NCBI RefSeq assembly: GCF_028453695.1
Contig: NC_135775.1
Location: 1,860,001-1,924,000 of the forward strand
Origin: Augochlora pura
Lineage: Eukaryota; Arthropoda; Insecta; Hymenoptera; Halictidae
DNA: 64,000 nt
Direction of reading: 5' to 3'
Shown in pieces: positions 1 to 13,207 of the stretch (position 1 is the first letter of the stretch; each line of letters begins with the position of its first letter). The notes beneath the pieces are model-generated. The model saw only the letters and a list, made by a program, of their open reading frames with translations. It was not told the origin of the DNA and did no database searches. Position numbers and translations under genes: made by a program.

Positions 1-2049
1 TAGTTGAATGTATATACATATAGGTGTACGTATATAGGTATAGGACGGCGCGGCGGGCCGTTCTTTTGATCGTGCCCGTGGAGAGATTCTAAGTGGCCGA
101 GTTTGTAGTAGCGAGCATTAAGCTGATTTACGCAACTGGAAGCTGGAAAAAGGAACCCGGTCGCGCTGATTTTAATCGGATTAATGGTCGACCTAAATCC
201 ATTGCCGGTGATCCATTCCCGCGCTGGAAATATTAGCGCCACGCCGCGCCGCGCGCCGCTCGTATCTCGTCCCGGCGATCCACGGGAATGTTATAATCAC
301 GCATCAGTTGCTCCATTTCAACGCGAATGAACGATCAAGTGCATTCAAAGAACATTTCACGTTCGTTACGCCACTGTCAAAAACAACGCTACCTCTCTCT
401 CTCTCTCTNNNNNNNNNNNNNNNNNNNNNNNNNNNNNNNNNNNNNNNNNNNNNNNNNNNNNNNNNNNNNNNNNNNNNNNNNNNNNNNNNNNNNNNNNNNN
501 NNNNNNNNTTAAAGTGGAGAAAGAATTAAGTGAACAATATAAAGTGGTTTATAAGATTTTTTAAAGCTGATCGAAGTAGAAAATTAAATTATAGTGGAGA
601 GAAGAATTAAAGTTGAAAAGTGAATTGAAATGGAAAATGGAGATAAAATGGAGAATTAAATTGAGACAGAAAATCGAATTTAAATGGACAATTAAAATAA
701 AATAGAAAATGAAATTGAAATGGAATATTGAATACTAAAAATGTGGAATTGAATTGAAATAGAAAATCGAATAAAAATGGAAACTTGAGTTAAAATAGAA
801 TATTGAATTAAAATAGAAAATCGAATAAAAATAGGAAACCAAATAAAAATAGAAATTAAAATTAAAACAGAAAATGCCATAACCTTCACCATTTAAAATG
901 GCATAACTTTCCTCAAACTATTCAAAACGACTTGAGATTTTCTGTAAATGTTCAAAGAACCCTCGTTTCACTATACAACAACCGAAATAATTTTATTTTC
1001 AATTTTATTACCACTTACCATTACTATAATTTTTAGCATAGTTTTTTTTACTATACTATAGCTTTATCTGCGGCATCCTTCGAGCAATGGGCAGTGCTAT
1101 CGCGTTCGTTATCGGTGCCCTCTGTCCGATAATTTCTTTAAATCCAACACTATTGGATTTTTCCGTAGACGCGCGAAGCGTATGGGTCGGCGAATAATCA
1201 AATTGAAAGCCGGCAAATGCGTATTGGATTGACCTCCGCGGAACGACGACGAACGTCGCCCACCCGCCGATTTTTCTACGAAAATGAAATGGCGTTTGAT
1301 TTTTGTTTCGACGAACTTTATTCGATAGCGCCGCGTTCCCAGATATTCGCGATATGGGAAATCCGTGGAAGAGGGGATATTATATCTCTGCGCTTCTCTT
1401 ATGGTAAAATAAGTCTACGTTCGACTGTTAATAATTTAGAAAAATTATATATTACATTTGTAATATATTGATTTATAAAATCGATGAATATAACGAAAGA
1501 AAATTTGGTCATTTTTCTCAATATTTAAGTTACTGTTATGCAATTTAGTTGCCTTGTTCTAATCTTCTAATTAATTACATTTAAAATTAAAAACAAAATA
1601 AAAGTTCGTTCCCCTAATTTTTCAAAGCACCGTAAAACATTTCAAGAGCCATAATCGTCCAAAAAGAGAGATTTCATTTTCCCAGAAAGAAAGTACAACT
1701 ATTAAATGTTATTTTAATTCGTCTAATTCTCAGTTATATTTTCTAATGAACAAGGAAGACTATTTTGAGCCATCGAAAGCCTTGCGAGCAAGGAAACGAG
1801 CGTTTCTAGCCGCGCGGTCGCTAATGCGTTAATTAGCAACGATAACAATAATAAAACGAGCGCCGCGCCGCGGCAGCGCGACACGAGTCGTTTCCCGCGG
1901 ACTCTTTGACATTGTATTGCAACGAAATAGGTCGACCGGTGGTAATCTTTTCTGTCGGCTAACAAAGGCGGCGCGCCGTCTATAGCGGTCAACGTAATTT
2001 CTGTCCGTTCCCTCTGTAAACGCTCGCGAACGCACCCCGTTGTCGACCA
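1..2049. other. AT-rich non-coding stretch
   Basis: No gene seen. It holds a CT microsatellite running into the first assembly gap, and a degenerate array of GAAATTGAAATGGAAAAT-like units at about 520-890. Short GC-rich stretches lie at about 40-290 and 1080-1340. Confidence 0.6.
409..508. other. Assembly gap (100 N)
   Basis: Exactly 100 N directly after a CT dinucleotide run. The fixed size marks a gap of unknown true length. Confidence 0.97.
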
Positions 2050-2370
2050 ATTCGCCGCACCTCTGCCCCCACCACCGGTACACGGCGGACTCTGTACTGC
2101 TAGCGGTACACGGCGGCCGCTATCCCCACTCCGTAGCTTCAGGCACACAGCCGCTATCCCCACTCGAACGCCTCAGGTACACGGCGGCCGCAATCCCCAC
2201 TCTGACGCCTCAGGCACACGGCCGCCGCTATCCCCACTCCGTAGTCACCGCTACACGGCGGCCGCTATTCCCACTCCGTTAGTCGCCGGTACACGGCCGT
2301 CGCTATCCCCACTCCACGGCTACAAGTATCGCCGCCGCTATCCCCACTCCGCGGCTGCAAGTATCGCTGC
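2050..2370. repeat. GC-rich minisatellite, about 35-bp units
   Basis: About seven units of the form GGTACACGGCGGCCGCTATCCCCACTC. The CCCAC core recurs near 2124, 2158, 2195, 2232, 2268, 2307 and 2342, that is every 34-38 bp. Open frames crossing it are a by-product of its composition. Confidence 0.85.
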
Positions 2371-3279
2371 CGCGCCGCGTTCCCCCGCCGCCGGGCCTCG
2401 CCGCGCGTTCAAGCATTCCTCGACCTTGTCTGTCTTTTTCGAAAAAGGTCGAGCAATCACGGCGGACGCTAACGAATCCACAATGGTCGGCGCGGGGTCC
2501 TAACAATCGTTGCGGCCAGAAGAAAAAAAGAACGTTTGCTTTATCGGAGCGGAATTTCGAACGGCGATTCCGCGCGTCCCTTTCGTAAACAAATTTCCGT
2601 CGTTCCGCGGTCTTTTAACGGGTCCCGCTCACGCCGTGCGCCCTTTTCCAACTAGCATAACCCTTTCGAATATCGTCGTCGACCCTTTTTGCTGCTCGGC
2701 GTTGTTTAACCACCGCATACAGCGAGCAATAAATAAGCTGTTCGTTTAAAACCGCGGATTTTCCGCTTTCGGATGCGGATCAATCGGTGCGGCGATATTG
2801 TTTGCAATTTGTCGCGATTATTGTTAGCGCAATAGTATTTTCTGTTCAACTCGTTGCTTTTGTTTAAACCGTTTTCGTTTCGGTGCAAGCGAGTTTTTAG
2901 TTGCAGTTAAATAGAAAGTTGCATATGTTAAATGTGTTTACATTACTAAATTATAAAAAACAAAAGCAGTGCTAATTAACTATCGCTTCGAAAAAGAATT
3001 ATTTTATTTATCAATCAATGAATTATTAACGCCAACTATTTACATTATTCAATAATGAAAAACAAATCAACTAGAGCAGGTAGTTCTTCAAAGCGAAGCA
3101 CTGCGGTCCGCGGGGAGGGGGGAGTAAAAGGCGACAGGAGAAGCGGTGGGTTAAGAAGCAGTAATAATGTAATCTAAGAAAAAAGTCGTCGTTTGTTAGC
3201 GGCGCGAGCGGTAATTAAGGTTGCGGTTCGACCCTCGAAGTTGGGGAAGCTCCCAGCGGGGAACTTTCGACCGCCACGC

Positions 3280-3282
<3 letters not shown>

Positions 3283-3314
<32 letters not shown>
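3283..3314. repeat. (CT)n microsatellite
   Basis: Uninterrupted CT dinucleotide run, 32 bp. Confidence 0.95.
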
Positions 3315-3316
<2 letters not shown>

Positions 3317-3904
3317 CTGCCGTCTCTCCGCGTTTTTCGAGTACAAGTGTAGGTCACCGGAGGAAGAAACCATCGCGATGGCCCGGTTCTCGCTCGCCGG
3401 GAAAAGGAACAAGTTAAGAAACTGCCGCATCCTGTTAACCGTGTCTTCCGGGGGCTGTCCCCTGTCGCGGCGATCGACGCGACCCCACACGGTTTAATTG
3501 GCCCTTTCGAAACCATCCGAAGGAGCCGATTGGCTGGGGCCTCGTGGCCATCGGCTGACACGGTCCGGCACTTTCCAGGTGTCCCTAGACTTTCGGCTTC
3601 GTTTTCGAACCTGCCCTCGTAAGGTTAATACCTCACGGAACCCATCGCCATTTCGAGTCCAGCCGCCATCTTGGATCGCTCCGACCGCATCGCCGAATCC
3701 AAGTTTAGCCAATCGGAGAACGTTTGTTTCCTTGAACTACGAACTATCGAGGAATAGAAATTGCTAAAGATTGATTTTAATTAATTGATAGTTAAATAAT
3801 AAATTATTCAATGCCATATTTTAATATTTAATAGAAGTAACCTCAATTTGAGGACATTTCGCGATACCGAAAAAGGGCAGACTTTAACGTCCTCTAGGAG
3901 CTAG

Positions 3905-4012
3905 CAAAAATTTTTCTCGAGCATGCCGCATTAATCATCGTAAAGTTCGCACTTTCCCCTTTAATTTAAGGGGTCATCGAAGTCGCTACGATTTTTTCTC
4001 GCAAAGTTACAA
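3905..4012 (+). repeat. Dispersed repeat family, copy 1
   Basis: Shares with copies 2 and 3, in order, AAAATTTTT followed by a C/G-containing box, ACTTTCCCCTTTAATTT, and the core CGATTTTTTCTCGCAAAGTTA. The order and spacing over about 110 bp make common origin clear. No coding content. Confidence 0.7.
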
Positions 4013-6277
4013 GAATTTCTATTACAGACGTATCCATAGAGGGCGCTGAACTGAGCACTTTTTCTATACCGCGATCATGCCTCCATATTTACTTAGCTAC
4101 AGTCGCGAAACGGCAACTATATTAAATATTACAATATACCATCGTAAACTAGAGGTTTCAAGCTTTAATTTAAAAAAATGCTCACAATTTTCCGTTAACT
4201 TTCACCAAAGTCACAGCTGTTCGAAGATCGTCAATTCCACGGTCAAGATTCAGCGATTTTATTATTGGGCGAATTTTCATTGGATTTTCGAAGGAACGAT
4301 TCACGGTTATGGAAATCGCGAACGTCAAATCGCGTCGCCGCGACGGAAAGTAGTTGGCTCGACGACGACGCTGCAAAAGTTCCGCAGATAGGTCGCGCGG
4401 CCCGGCACGGCGACCAGACGGCGCAAGATCGACGTTAAGTTGTAGTTTCCCATCGAGCAGGTTCGCTCCGGGAAAACTGGGCCACGAGAAACTTACACGG
4501 AATTGTAATCGCCCCGGTCTTACGGTTGTCTTGTAACCGGATAACGCAGCGCGATAGTTGGAAGCCACTTTTACCGGGCGAATTAAACGAGAGGGGCCGA
4601 CGGGTAAGCGTCGTAATTAATTCTCGAATGCAATTTTAATAACATTCGTCGAGGGTCGCTCTGCGGGCGCGACAAATATTTGGACATTAAAACGCTGCTT
4701 AAAGTGGTCGTTTGGTAATTGTCATTCCGGGTCGTCTGAGAACATCCGGTTTGTTCTACGCCGTAACCTTGTCGCGCGATGCGACGAGTTACGTCACGAA
4801 CGCATCATCACGTGGAAGGATGTTCTCATCTCTGAATTTTCTTTGCTGTTTTCCGGGAAACAGAGAAGGAAAAAATCTGTCTTTTTTAATAGATTCTAGG
4901 TGTAATAGACCTGGTGAAACTTTCCGTCGAAACAGTTTTTCCAATTAATAATTTTTAAGGTTAGAGTTCATAAAAGGGGACCAAAATTTATTGAATTTTG
5001 AAGCAATGTTTTTGCAGGTATCGATGATGAGATGCCGAAAATGTAAATTTTAATGCGCGGAGTTGATTTGTTTGGAAGTTACACGCAGTCAAAGTTGACG
5101 AGTTCTCAGCGCGCCGCCATCTTGCTAAGTGAGTCCAGAGTCACTAGTAGGCCGCCATGTTGGGCAATGCGCGGAGCCTTTAGATGGCAGCACAAGATAT
5201 ACTCGGCAACCTTTGAGCAACCAGATGACAGCTTGAAAACGCGCGATTGACATCGCAGCGACTACCATTTTTAAATAACATTAATAACATATTAGCGATA
5301 TTATTTAAAATATAAAATATCGTCATATTTAGTCCAATAGTACATATATGATTAAATGAAGATTTTAGAAGATTCTAAACTAATTATTTCACTCCAATTT
5401 CATACATTAATTTTATACATTATTTTTATACATTCTTCCATTTACTAATTTCGAAGTTAATTAATTCGATAAACATTCTCTTGGGAGATGATCGAAGTCA
5501 AACGGAATTTCCGAGGTCCGCTCCCGACTGCATTGCAGACTGCATTCTTCTGCAGTCTCGTGCAATACTTCTTCTCGGGGGAGCGACTTAGCCAAGAAAC
5601 TGCTAAGTAGAATGCAATTTATCGCAAAACGCTGTTTCTCCCCGAAGTTCTTCGGCATTTACACCGAATGGCTATTGTAACTATGCGGTTCTACAAGTTT
5701 TAAATGACAGCATTAATTCCTCTGCGGTAATATTAATAATTTATTATTAATAATAATATTATTATTAATATTAAAATTCTGAAAATTATGAACAAAGATT
5801 GAAATAACGATCGCTTTCCTTATTTAATAATTTATCCGAGTCACGAGTGATTTACATATGTATTTCGTAATTTGTTTAACAGTCTCGCCGTCTATAACTT
5901 TTTCCTAATAAATTACGCGAAGTCCGCAGTCGTCCAGTAACATTTACGATGTCCGACGTTCACGTCAACGGTCGTAAAGAGTGACGGAGATACGCACGTA
6001 AGAAGATGATGTCCCCCTAGTTTCGAAGAATCCGCGGCGGGAAACGCGCGCGCGCAGTTTCCTCGACAATTTCGGGCGCGCGTCGTCAAAGGGACGGGCG
6101 GATACGTCACTGCGGGCAATTTCGCGGGGAATTTCTTCGCCCAGCGTTCCCATCGCGGAAAGCTATAAGCCGTGCTCCTCCTCCACCTTTAGGTTAAGTG
6201 TCCACGTAACGCGTTCAACGGAGGGCGAAAAGGTTAATTTAATTAATCCGCCCGCGAACGGTGAAAGAGCGAACGAC

Positions 6278-6314
6278 AGAGAGAGAGAGAGAGAGGGGGG
6301 GGAGAGAGAGAGAA
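6278..6314. repeat. (GA)n microsatellite with G run
   Basis: GA repeats interrupted by a run of eight G. Confidence 0.9.
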
Positions 6315-6966
6315 ATAATACAATATAAATAATTTAATAGTCATAATAAATTTCTCCGAAAAATAAATCTTCAATTTTCCAAAACAATAAATTCTTCCAA
6401 ATATTTATACAATTCCACAAAAATTCACTGCTACAGCCTAACACATTATATACAATTATTATAAAATATAATATATTATTCTAATACACTACAATACCAC
6501 AAAACCGAAAAATTACAAAAATCCCTCCGAAAAGCAAACATTCAATTAAACAACGCGATAGAATCTCACGCTATCACATTCAAGCATTGTTCCCTTATTT
6601 CTCCCTATTATCATTACCTTTTTTTCTCTCAACTATTCAGAAATTGTACGGGAAAATAATAAAAAGAAGAGAAAGATCCGCCGAGTCGATTGTAAGAAGT
6701 CACACAGAGGCTGCATAAGAATGAACGCCGGGCGTACAACAGAACGCAACAAAAGATCGCGAGCGACTTGCATTGAAAAGAACATTTCCGCGGAGGGGGG
6801 GTGGGGGGGGGGGAGCACGGAAGAACTAACTTCGTTCGTTGACAAGTTACTTTTCCTCTTTCGCGGCGTTTCACCGGAGGCGCCGAAGAATTTTCTTAGA
6901 AATATGGTTGTTTCTAGCGGATCGGCGCGATCCTGGTGAGCAGCGCTACAGTCGATAAACCTTTAA

Positions 6967-7197
6967 CCTCTTCGCAGTCGAAGAATTTTTTAAGTGGAAT
7001 TTCAAGATATTTCTTCGGACTTACAGCGTTTCCATTTTGTACAACAGGGAGCATTTTATACATTGTAAAATTGCGTTTTGTGTGATAGATGTTGGGTCTT
7101 GAAAATTTTTTAAATAATTAGTAAATTTGATAAAGATTAAAATAATAACATGACAATTTTTCGGGGCGCCTGAGAGTCGCCACTCGACCGAGAAGGG
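6967..7197. mobile_element. Candidate TTAA MITE (231 bp)
   Basis: The left end, after TTAA at 6963-6966, is CCTCTTCGCAGTCGAAG. The reverse complement of the right end is CCCTTCTCGGTCGAGTGGCG, followed by a block ACTCTCAGGCGCC. The flank after the right end is TTAT, a one-base variant of TTAA. The interior is AT-rich and non-coding. The ends are imperfect, so this is a plausible but unproven piggyBac-type MITE. Confidence 0.45.
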
Positions 7198-7418
7198 TTA
7201 TGACACAATATTCCGACGTTTCTTTACCCTCGAAATCTGCGTTCGACGATCGCTAACTAGTTACATTGTTACGTTAATAAATTATTAAACCGTTCCCAGT
7301 TCCACGAAAATTTTTGTCGCGGTCCTCGAAAAGCCGCCGTCGTTTTCCCGCGTATCGATTGAACAGCGGGGTCGAAAGGTTGAAGGTTTCCCTTTTTTTT
7401 TCGCTTTTCCTGTGGTGG

Positions 7419-7419
<1 letters not shown>

Positions 7420-7451
<32 letters not shown>
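7420..7451. repeat. Poly(G) tract, 32 bp
   Basis: Thirty-two consecutive G. Such length is unusual and prone to sequencing error; frames crossing it (poly-Gly or poly-Pro) are not real genes. Confidence 0.95.
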
Positions 7452-7671
7452 CGGGAGGGCAGGGAGGGCAGGCACCGTCGTTCGTTTCATTATCTGCAGC
7501 CGCACTGATCCAGCAGTTTATAATAAAGCGTGGCCGGGTGTAATTAGTTTTCGCCCGTGTTCCTTCGGCGTGAATTAATGAGTTCTCCACCCCTTCTCTA
7601 TGGTGCAGAGAGGGGAAAGGGGTGGCGGCGGCCAAGGAATGTCACGAGTCGCTGACACGGCACTTAACCCC

Positions 7672-7771
7672 NNNNNNNNNNNNNNNNNNNNNNNNNNNNN
7701 NNNNNNNNNNNNNNNNNNNNNNNNNNNNNNNNNNNNNNNNNNNNNNNNNNNNNNNNNNNNNNNNNNNNNNN
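7672..7771. other. Assembly gap (100 N)
   Basis: Exactly 100 N followed at once by a run of 14 G. Homopolymers probably broke the assembly. Confidence 0.97.
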
Positions 7772-7827
7772 GGGGGGGGGGGGGGCGCGGGGGCGCGGGG
7801 CGGGTTGGTGTGGCGGCAGACGGCTCT

Positions 7828-7847
7828 CCCCCCCCCCCCCCCCCCCC
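7828..7847. repeat. Poly(C) tract, 20 bp
   Basis: Twenty consecutive C, 56 bp after the assembly gap and its G run. Confidence 0.95.
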
Positions 7848-8077
7848 ACATCTCGCGAACGGAGTTTTGTTTGACGGCGAGCGTCGTCGACGGTGTCGTC
7901 GGAGACGGTGCATTTTCCGCGAAGAAATTATTTCTTTTCTTTTTGGAAATAATTTATCAATGTTTGTAGGTGTTATATTGGAAATTGTCGCGTTTGTAGT
8001 TGATATATTGGAAATTGTTGCGTTTGTAGTGTTGGTGGCGGGCTTAGAGATTTTTATAAGGTTCGCAATCCGCTCGA

Positions 8078-8308
8078 AAATATTATAACACCTGCTCTAA
8101 AATTTATTACCGAATTTCGTCGATTCGTCCTCGCAATCTGCTCTAAAATATTATAATACCAGCTCTAAAATACTATAACACCTGCTCTAAAATATTATAA
8201 TACCTGCTCTAAAAATATTATAATACCTGCTCTAAAATATTAAAATACCTGCTCTAAAATATTAAAATACCTGCTCTAAAATATTATAATACCTGCTCTA
8301 AAACATAT
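8078..8308. repeat. 21-22-bp minisatellite
   Basis: About eight to ten units of the form CCTGCTCTAAAATATTATAA. The central units are nearly identical. Confidence 0.85.
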
Positions 8309-8934
8309 GACCGAATTCCGTCGCCATTGTTCCCGCGTCCCGCATTCGAATTTCGGGCAGACGGTTTTTTATTAAGTTTCGGCCAGGGAAAATGAAGAGA
8401 GAGAGAGAGAGAGGGGCCGGAATTACACGTACGGCCGGGCGCGCACACAAGAGAGACGTCGACGTCGACGTCGACGCCGACCTTCCGTCGTGCCTCTTCT
8501 AATTTCTCTAATTACGGCCTAAGGTTACGCGCGTTAGCGTCTCTTGTGTCGCCCCTCGATGCACATTCCGACTGACATGCGGCCCGAGTTCCCGGAAACC
8601 ATTACGTCACTTTGGAATATAACATTTCGCGTTTCTGCTCGTTGATAACGACGCCATTATGCCGTCGCCCCCCTTCCCCCCTCGACCGCGTTCTTCTTCC
8701 TCCCGGCGAGCGGCGTGTACCCCGTCTTAACGGCACCGTCGCGGAAACGTCCACGCGAGCACAGCATTAAATGCCTCGTTCGTTTGCCGCGTCTTCGCGC
8801 TAATTAGACCGTACGTCGTTCCCTAATCAGCATAATCCGTCGCGAATTAGTCGCGGAACTGTCCGCGATCCGGTAACATTTTTCTAAAATGCGCTTTTCA
8901 ATTTTTTTATCTGGTTTTTAAGCTACAGTTCTTG

Positions 8935-9275
8935 TTATATGTACCTGTGGTAGAATATATTATATTAGAGTATATTATGGTATAGTATGTTAGGTTATAG
9001 TATAGTACAGTAGACTACAGTTTGGTATATTATGCTATATTAATTTATATTTCATTATGTTATAGTATATTCTAATATATTATATTATAGTACGTTATAG
9101 TACAGTATACTCTGCTGAATTATATTATTTCATACTATATTGTACTATTTTATAATATATCATACTGTACCATATTGTGTTATATTATATTATTCTATAT
9201 GATACTGTGTTATAATATATTCTTCTATATTACACTATATTATATTATTTGATATTATTATCGTTATTATTATTA
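8935..9275. repeat. AT-rich degenerate repeat
   Basis: Many short overlapping TATATTATAGTA-like units with no clear longer period. Confidence 0.6.
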
Positions 9276-9768
9276 TTATCATATATACAGTCGTTCCTTT
9301 TAATTCACAAAGGGCATTGTTACACGCGATTGTCGCACGTTTTATTAAGCGCTGAATTTTCTGGTTGCTCGCGCGGTATTTTTGACGGGCGACATCAATT
9401 CCCCGCGATCCGAATTCACGCGGACGGTAAATGTTTGTCAAGCTACCCTCGACCGAATTAGCTAACAAACTGGAAGACGCTTATAGACATCGATCGAAAT
9501 ATGTTTGACGAGCTGTCAGATTTCAAACCAGATTTGATTAAACGTTGCCGCGTGCATCTATCAGCAAAATTTATGGAAACTCGGTGAAAATACATGAAAC
9601 AGGAATAACACAGAGGCCCTGGTGAAATATATTGAGATGTGAAAGTCATCCGGGAGTATTCGGAATATCGAATTGTAATCAATTATTTTTGTAATTATTT
9701 TATGCGAAACATTATCTGCGAGAAAACGTTGATTATATTTAAAAAAACGTCGATGATATATTATTAAC

Positions 9769-10028
9769 AATTTCCTTCGAGCATATACTATACCAAAAAT
9801 TATAAAAATTCCAAATAAATCCAATCTCATTATTATAAAACAATATGTAACAATGATCGAAATTAGGTCAACTGCTTTGTCGCTATAAAAGTATTTTACC
9901 CAGAAATTTATAATATATATAAATAATTTCCTTGGAGCATACACTATACCAAAAATTATAAAAATTCCAAATAAATCCAATCTTCTTATTATTATAAAAC
10001 AATTTGTAACAATGATCGAAATTAGGTC
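9769..10028. repeat. Direct duplication of about 101 bp
   Basis: 9769-9869 and 9925-10028 are about 90% alike (shared blocks CACTATACC/TACTATACC, AAAATTATAAAAATTCC, AACAATGATCGAAATTAGG), separated by 55 unrelated bases. The second copy has 3 extra bases. A long minus-strand open frame crosses both but has no recognisable domain. Confidence 0.8.
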
Positions 10029-10559
10029 TCTGGCGTTGAGTGTCAACCCTTTCGATAGCCCATAGGTAATTTCGTTCGCATCAATTTCGAACGGAAAGGC
10101 GGAAGCGTTTACCTCGTCGAAGACGCAATACGTCACCCGTCCCGACGTTCCCGACGTGTACCGTACAACACGCGTTGTGCAGCTCGCTGTTCCTGAGACG
10201 TGTGCAGAGAGAGACCGCGACAACCATTTCCGATAGCCCGAGGAGAGCAGTGGCGGCGGGAGTCTTGTTCGCGAGAAGCTGAAACGTTTCTGCGTGAGAC
10301 AGACATTGCGTAACATTTTCTTCCCGTCGACGGTATTTCCTTGACGTTAAGTTACATCGGAATCGTGTTACCCGAAATTTTCGTGCTCGCCGCGCAAGCA
10401 TGCGGATTTTACCGGCCGTGGAATTTCGAAACTGCCGCGGACGTGACGTTTATACGATTCCGTGTTACGACAATGTATGTTACAGCATTGGCCGTTGTCT
10501 TCTAACGCGTTGCGGTTATGCGAAAAATTGTTTATGATTAGATTGAGACGAAGAGAAGC

Positions 10560-10620
10560 AGAATTTATTTAATTTATTTAATTTATTTAATTTATTAAAT
10601 TTATTAAATTAAGGAGAAGT
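10560..10620. repeat. TTTAA-type short tandem repeat
   Basis: About six units of AATTTATTT or AATTTATTA. Confidence 0.7.
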
Positions 10621-12424
10621 TTTTATTGTTTAATTGCTGTAATAGACGTAGAATACTTGATGTTACTATAACTGGTAAATGTTATTAGGTAGGGTGTTTG
10701 TTTAACATCAAGTTATTAATATAATATTGTACAATGTAATGCGGTACAGTACAGTATCATATAATGTATTATAATACAATCTAATGCATCGTAATTCAGA
10801 GTCATATTGTAAATTTTCCTGGCTCATAGAATTTTTATTTAATGTTAATTAAAATTGTTTGTTAATTAAAAATTCTGTTGAAACGTAATAGAATGATTCT
10901 AGCGGTGCTTCGTAGTCACCATTCGAGTCCACCGGGTTAAGCGGCACGCGGGTCCGCCCGGTGGTACAAACTATCGCGGGGAGGGGGTTGCGTTCGAGCG
11001 GCGCGCCATCGGACGGCAGACGGCGGAAGCTTCTGCAAATTCGTAGCTTGAAAGCGAAAAGCAGCCGGTGCCCTGCGGGAACGTTTCGCACCTACTATCC
11101 TCGCCGTGCTAGACGCGCGGACATTTACCGACCAAACCGCCCCTCGAACGCGACACCACTGTCAGAAGACCGCGAATTTCCACCCTTACGGCATGGTACA
11201 CCGTTTTTAAACTATAGCGTAGAAGAAACTCTCTACTAACTATTCTGGATGATTAAAAATCAATGAGGGAGCTGAAGATACTTTTTTTTTAATATTTTTA
11301 TATTTTGTAAGGAATGGAATCTTTCTGAAAGATTAGAGTTTAATTAGAAAATTAGGATATTTCGTCGTTTTGGAAAATTATGGTACAGTGAATAGAATTC
11401 TTTATACTAAAATAATATATGTATAGAATTGTATATGCTAAAATAAAATATATATACTAAAATAAACTCCAAATAAATAAATAAAATAAAATTGGGGATT
11501 AAGTTTGTAAAGGGATTTAGAAATACTTTAATAATTTATGGCAGATAGTATTAAATATTGCAATTTGGAAATATCTATGTTTTATAGACAGTATTTATAC
11601 AGACATTTTTTACTATATCTATTTAAAAATAATAACTTCGACTCACAAATAAAAATAATAAAAACATTATCTACGCGATCATTTTATATCTTATCGAGAA
11701 GTTTCGTAACACGACAAATTATTATACTCTTCTCCTTTTTCATGGAAGGTTACGCAACCTAGAGGATTATCGGCGGATAAGGTTATACTTTATCTGAATT
11801 TATTCTCCTCTTATATACCGTTCTAAGGATATTCGCTCGGAGAGAAGCTTCATCTCGAGAAATTATGGCGGCGCTCGTTAAATCCGTTTTGTTAACTATC
11901 GCACGCTTATACCACTTCCTGGAGAAGATCGAGAAATCTTGTTGCTGAATTACAGACCTTTTTACTATAACGAGAGAGTCGCGGAGAGGCTTATATATAT
12001 ATTACTGATAAAGTTTTTATTATATAGAAAATTATCCTCTAAAATACATCTGTTACAAGTAGAAATAACCAATGATAAGTCAGACCAGCCAGCTTCTTCA
12101 AAATAAAATGTTAGCCCTACTAAAATAATTTTTATAGCAACAAAGTTTAATTTTGGATAATTTTGGAAAAATTAAAGTTTTGATATGAATCACAAGAGCT
12201 AATTTGGTATATATATAAAATGCACTTTGTTACTTAATATGGAAATACTGTACATCGGAAAAATTATTTCAAATTTACAATTAAAATGGCTTCGAACTCA
12301 AAGCGTTAATTCCAACTAAAACCATTCAATAATATTCAAACAAATTAGATTATCCAAACTACTGTCTTCACCTCAAGTAGAACAGACCCTCAATGGTCAG
12401 CCAAAGCGACATTTTGCCTCCATA

Positions 12425-12530
12425 AAACCCCATAATCGATAAACATCAATTTCTCATAAAATATCAATTTCATATAAAACATTAATTTCGTATAAAACAT
12501 CAATTTCTTATAAAACATCAATTTCGCGTA
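12425..12530. repeat. 21-bp tandem repeat
   Basis: About five units of CATAAAACATCAATTTC plus a variable TCGTAT or TTCTCA part. Confidence 0.8.
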
Positions 12531-13015
12531 ATTATAACAAAGCCTTCCAACGACGATAATTCCAAACAAACAAAACACGAACGAATCATCGAGCCGTATT
12601 TAAAACCATGGAAACGAGTGTTTTCCGAACACGTATCCCGGGACACCCCATAGTTTTCCATTTCCCGCTTGTTAAACGTTTCATCCGGTTTTGATTAATA
12701 TTCATGCTACGTCGCCGAGATATTTCGCAGTCGGCTTTCAGACGGCACTCGCACGAAACGTTGCGTTCTCTCTTTCTCTTATTAATAGTGGGTGGGGGGG
12801 AGTCTAACGACCCTTGCTCGACTGTGCGCGAGATATGCAATGATATAGAGCGCGGCGGCGCGCGGAACTTCCCGTGGACGAAAAATAAAACACCGCGGAA
12901 TGGGGGTGGGGGGAAGCTCTCCTCGATAACGAGCCTGTTTAAAGGGGGGAAAAAAGAGCTTCGCTATTAAATTAGCCGGCCCGATGTCTGGCCGCGATAA
13001 ACGATTCCCGATCAA

Positions 13016-13207
13016 CCCTTTAAGTTATGGCAACTCGTCATAAAGATTCCAAGATTCTATTAAATATTATTAATTTCTTCTAAATCGAAATCAAATTGAC
13101 TTCTTCCGTCATCGAAGTCTAAATACGGAAATAAATCAATTGCCTATCGTTATCCTATTAAGAAAAATATTAAGAATAAGTGCTAATTAACATGATAGGA
13201 ATCAAAG
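13016..13207. mobile_element. Possible small TTAA MITE
   Basis: Starts ACCCTTTAAGTTATGGC and ends ATCAAAGGGTTAA, giving a short CCCTTT inverted end about 200 bp apart. The right flank is TTAA and the left flank TCAA. Only the outer few bases match, so the call is weak. Confidence 0.3.

Larger units (their letters stand above)
2371..6280. other. Non-coding, mixed GC islands and AT-rich DNA
   Basis: No gene seen. CpG-rich parts lie at about 2380-2700, 3100-3760 and 4320-4620. Beyond the dispersed repeat copy at 3905 it holds three GCCGCCAT boxes (3663, 5113, 5151). The remainder is AT-rich without recognisable structure. Confidence 0.5.

Noticed and set aside
7285..8088. Gly- and Pro-rich frames around 7.3-8.1 kb
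   Set aside because: They only read poly(G), poly(C) and the assembly gap.
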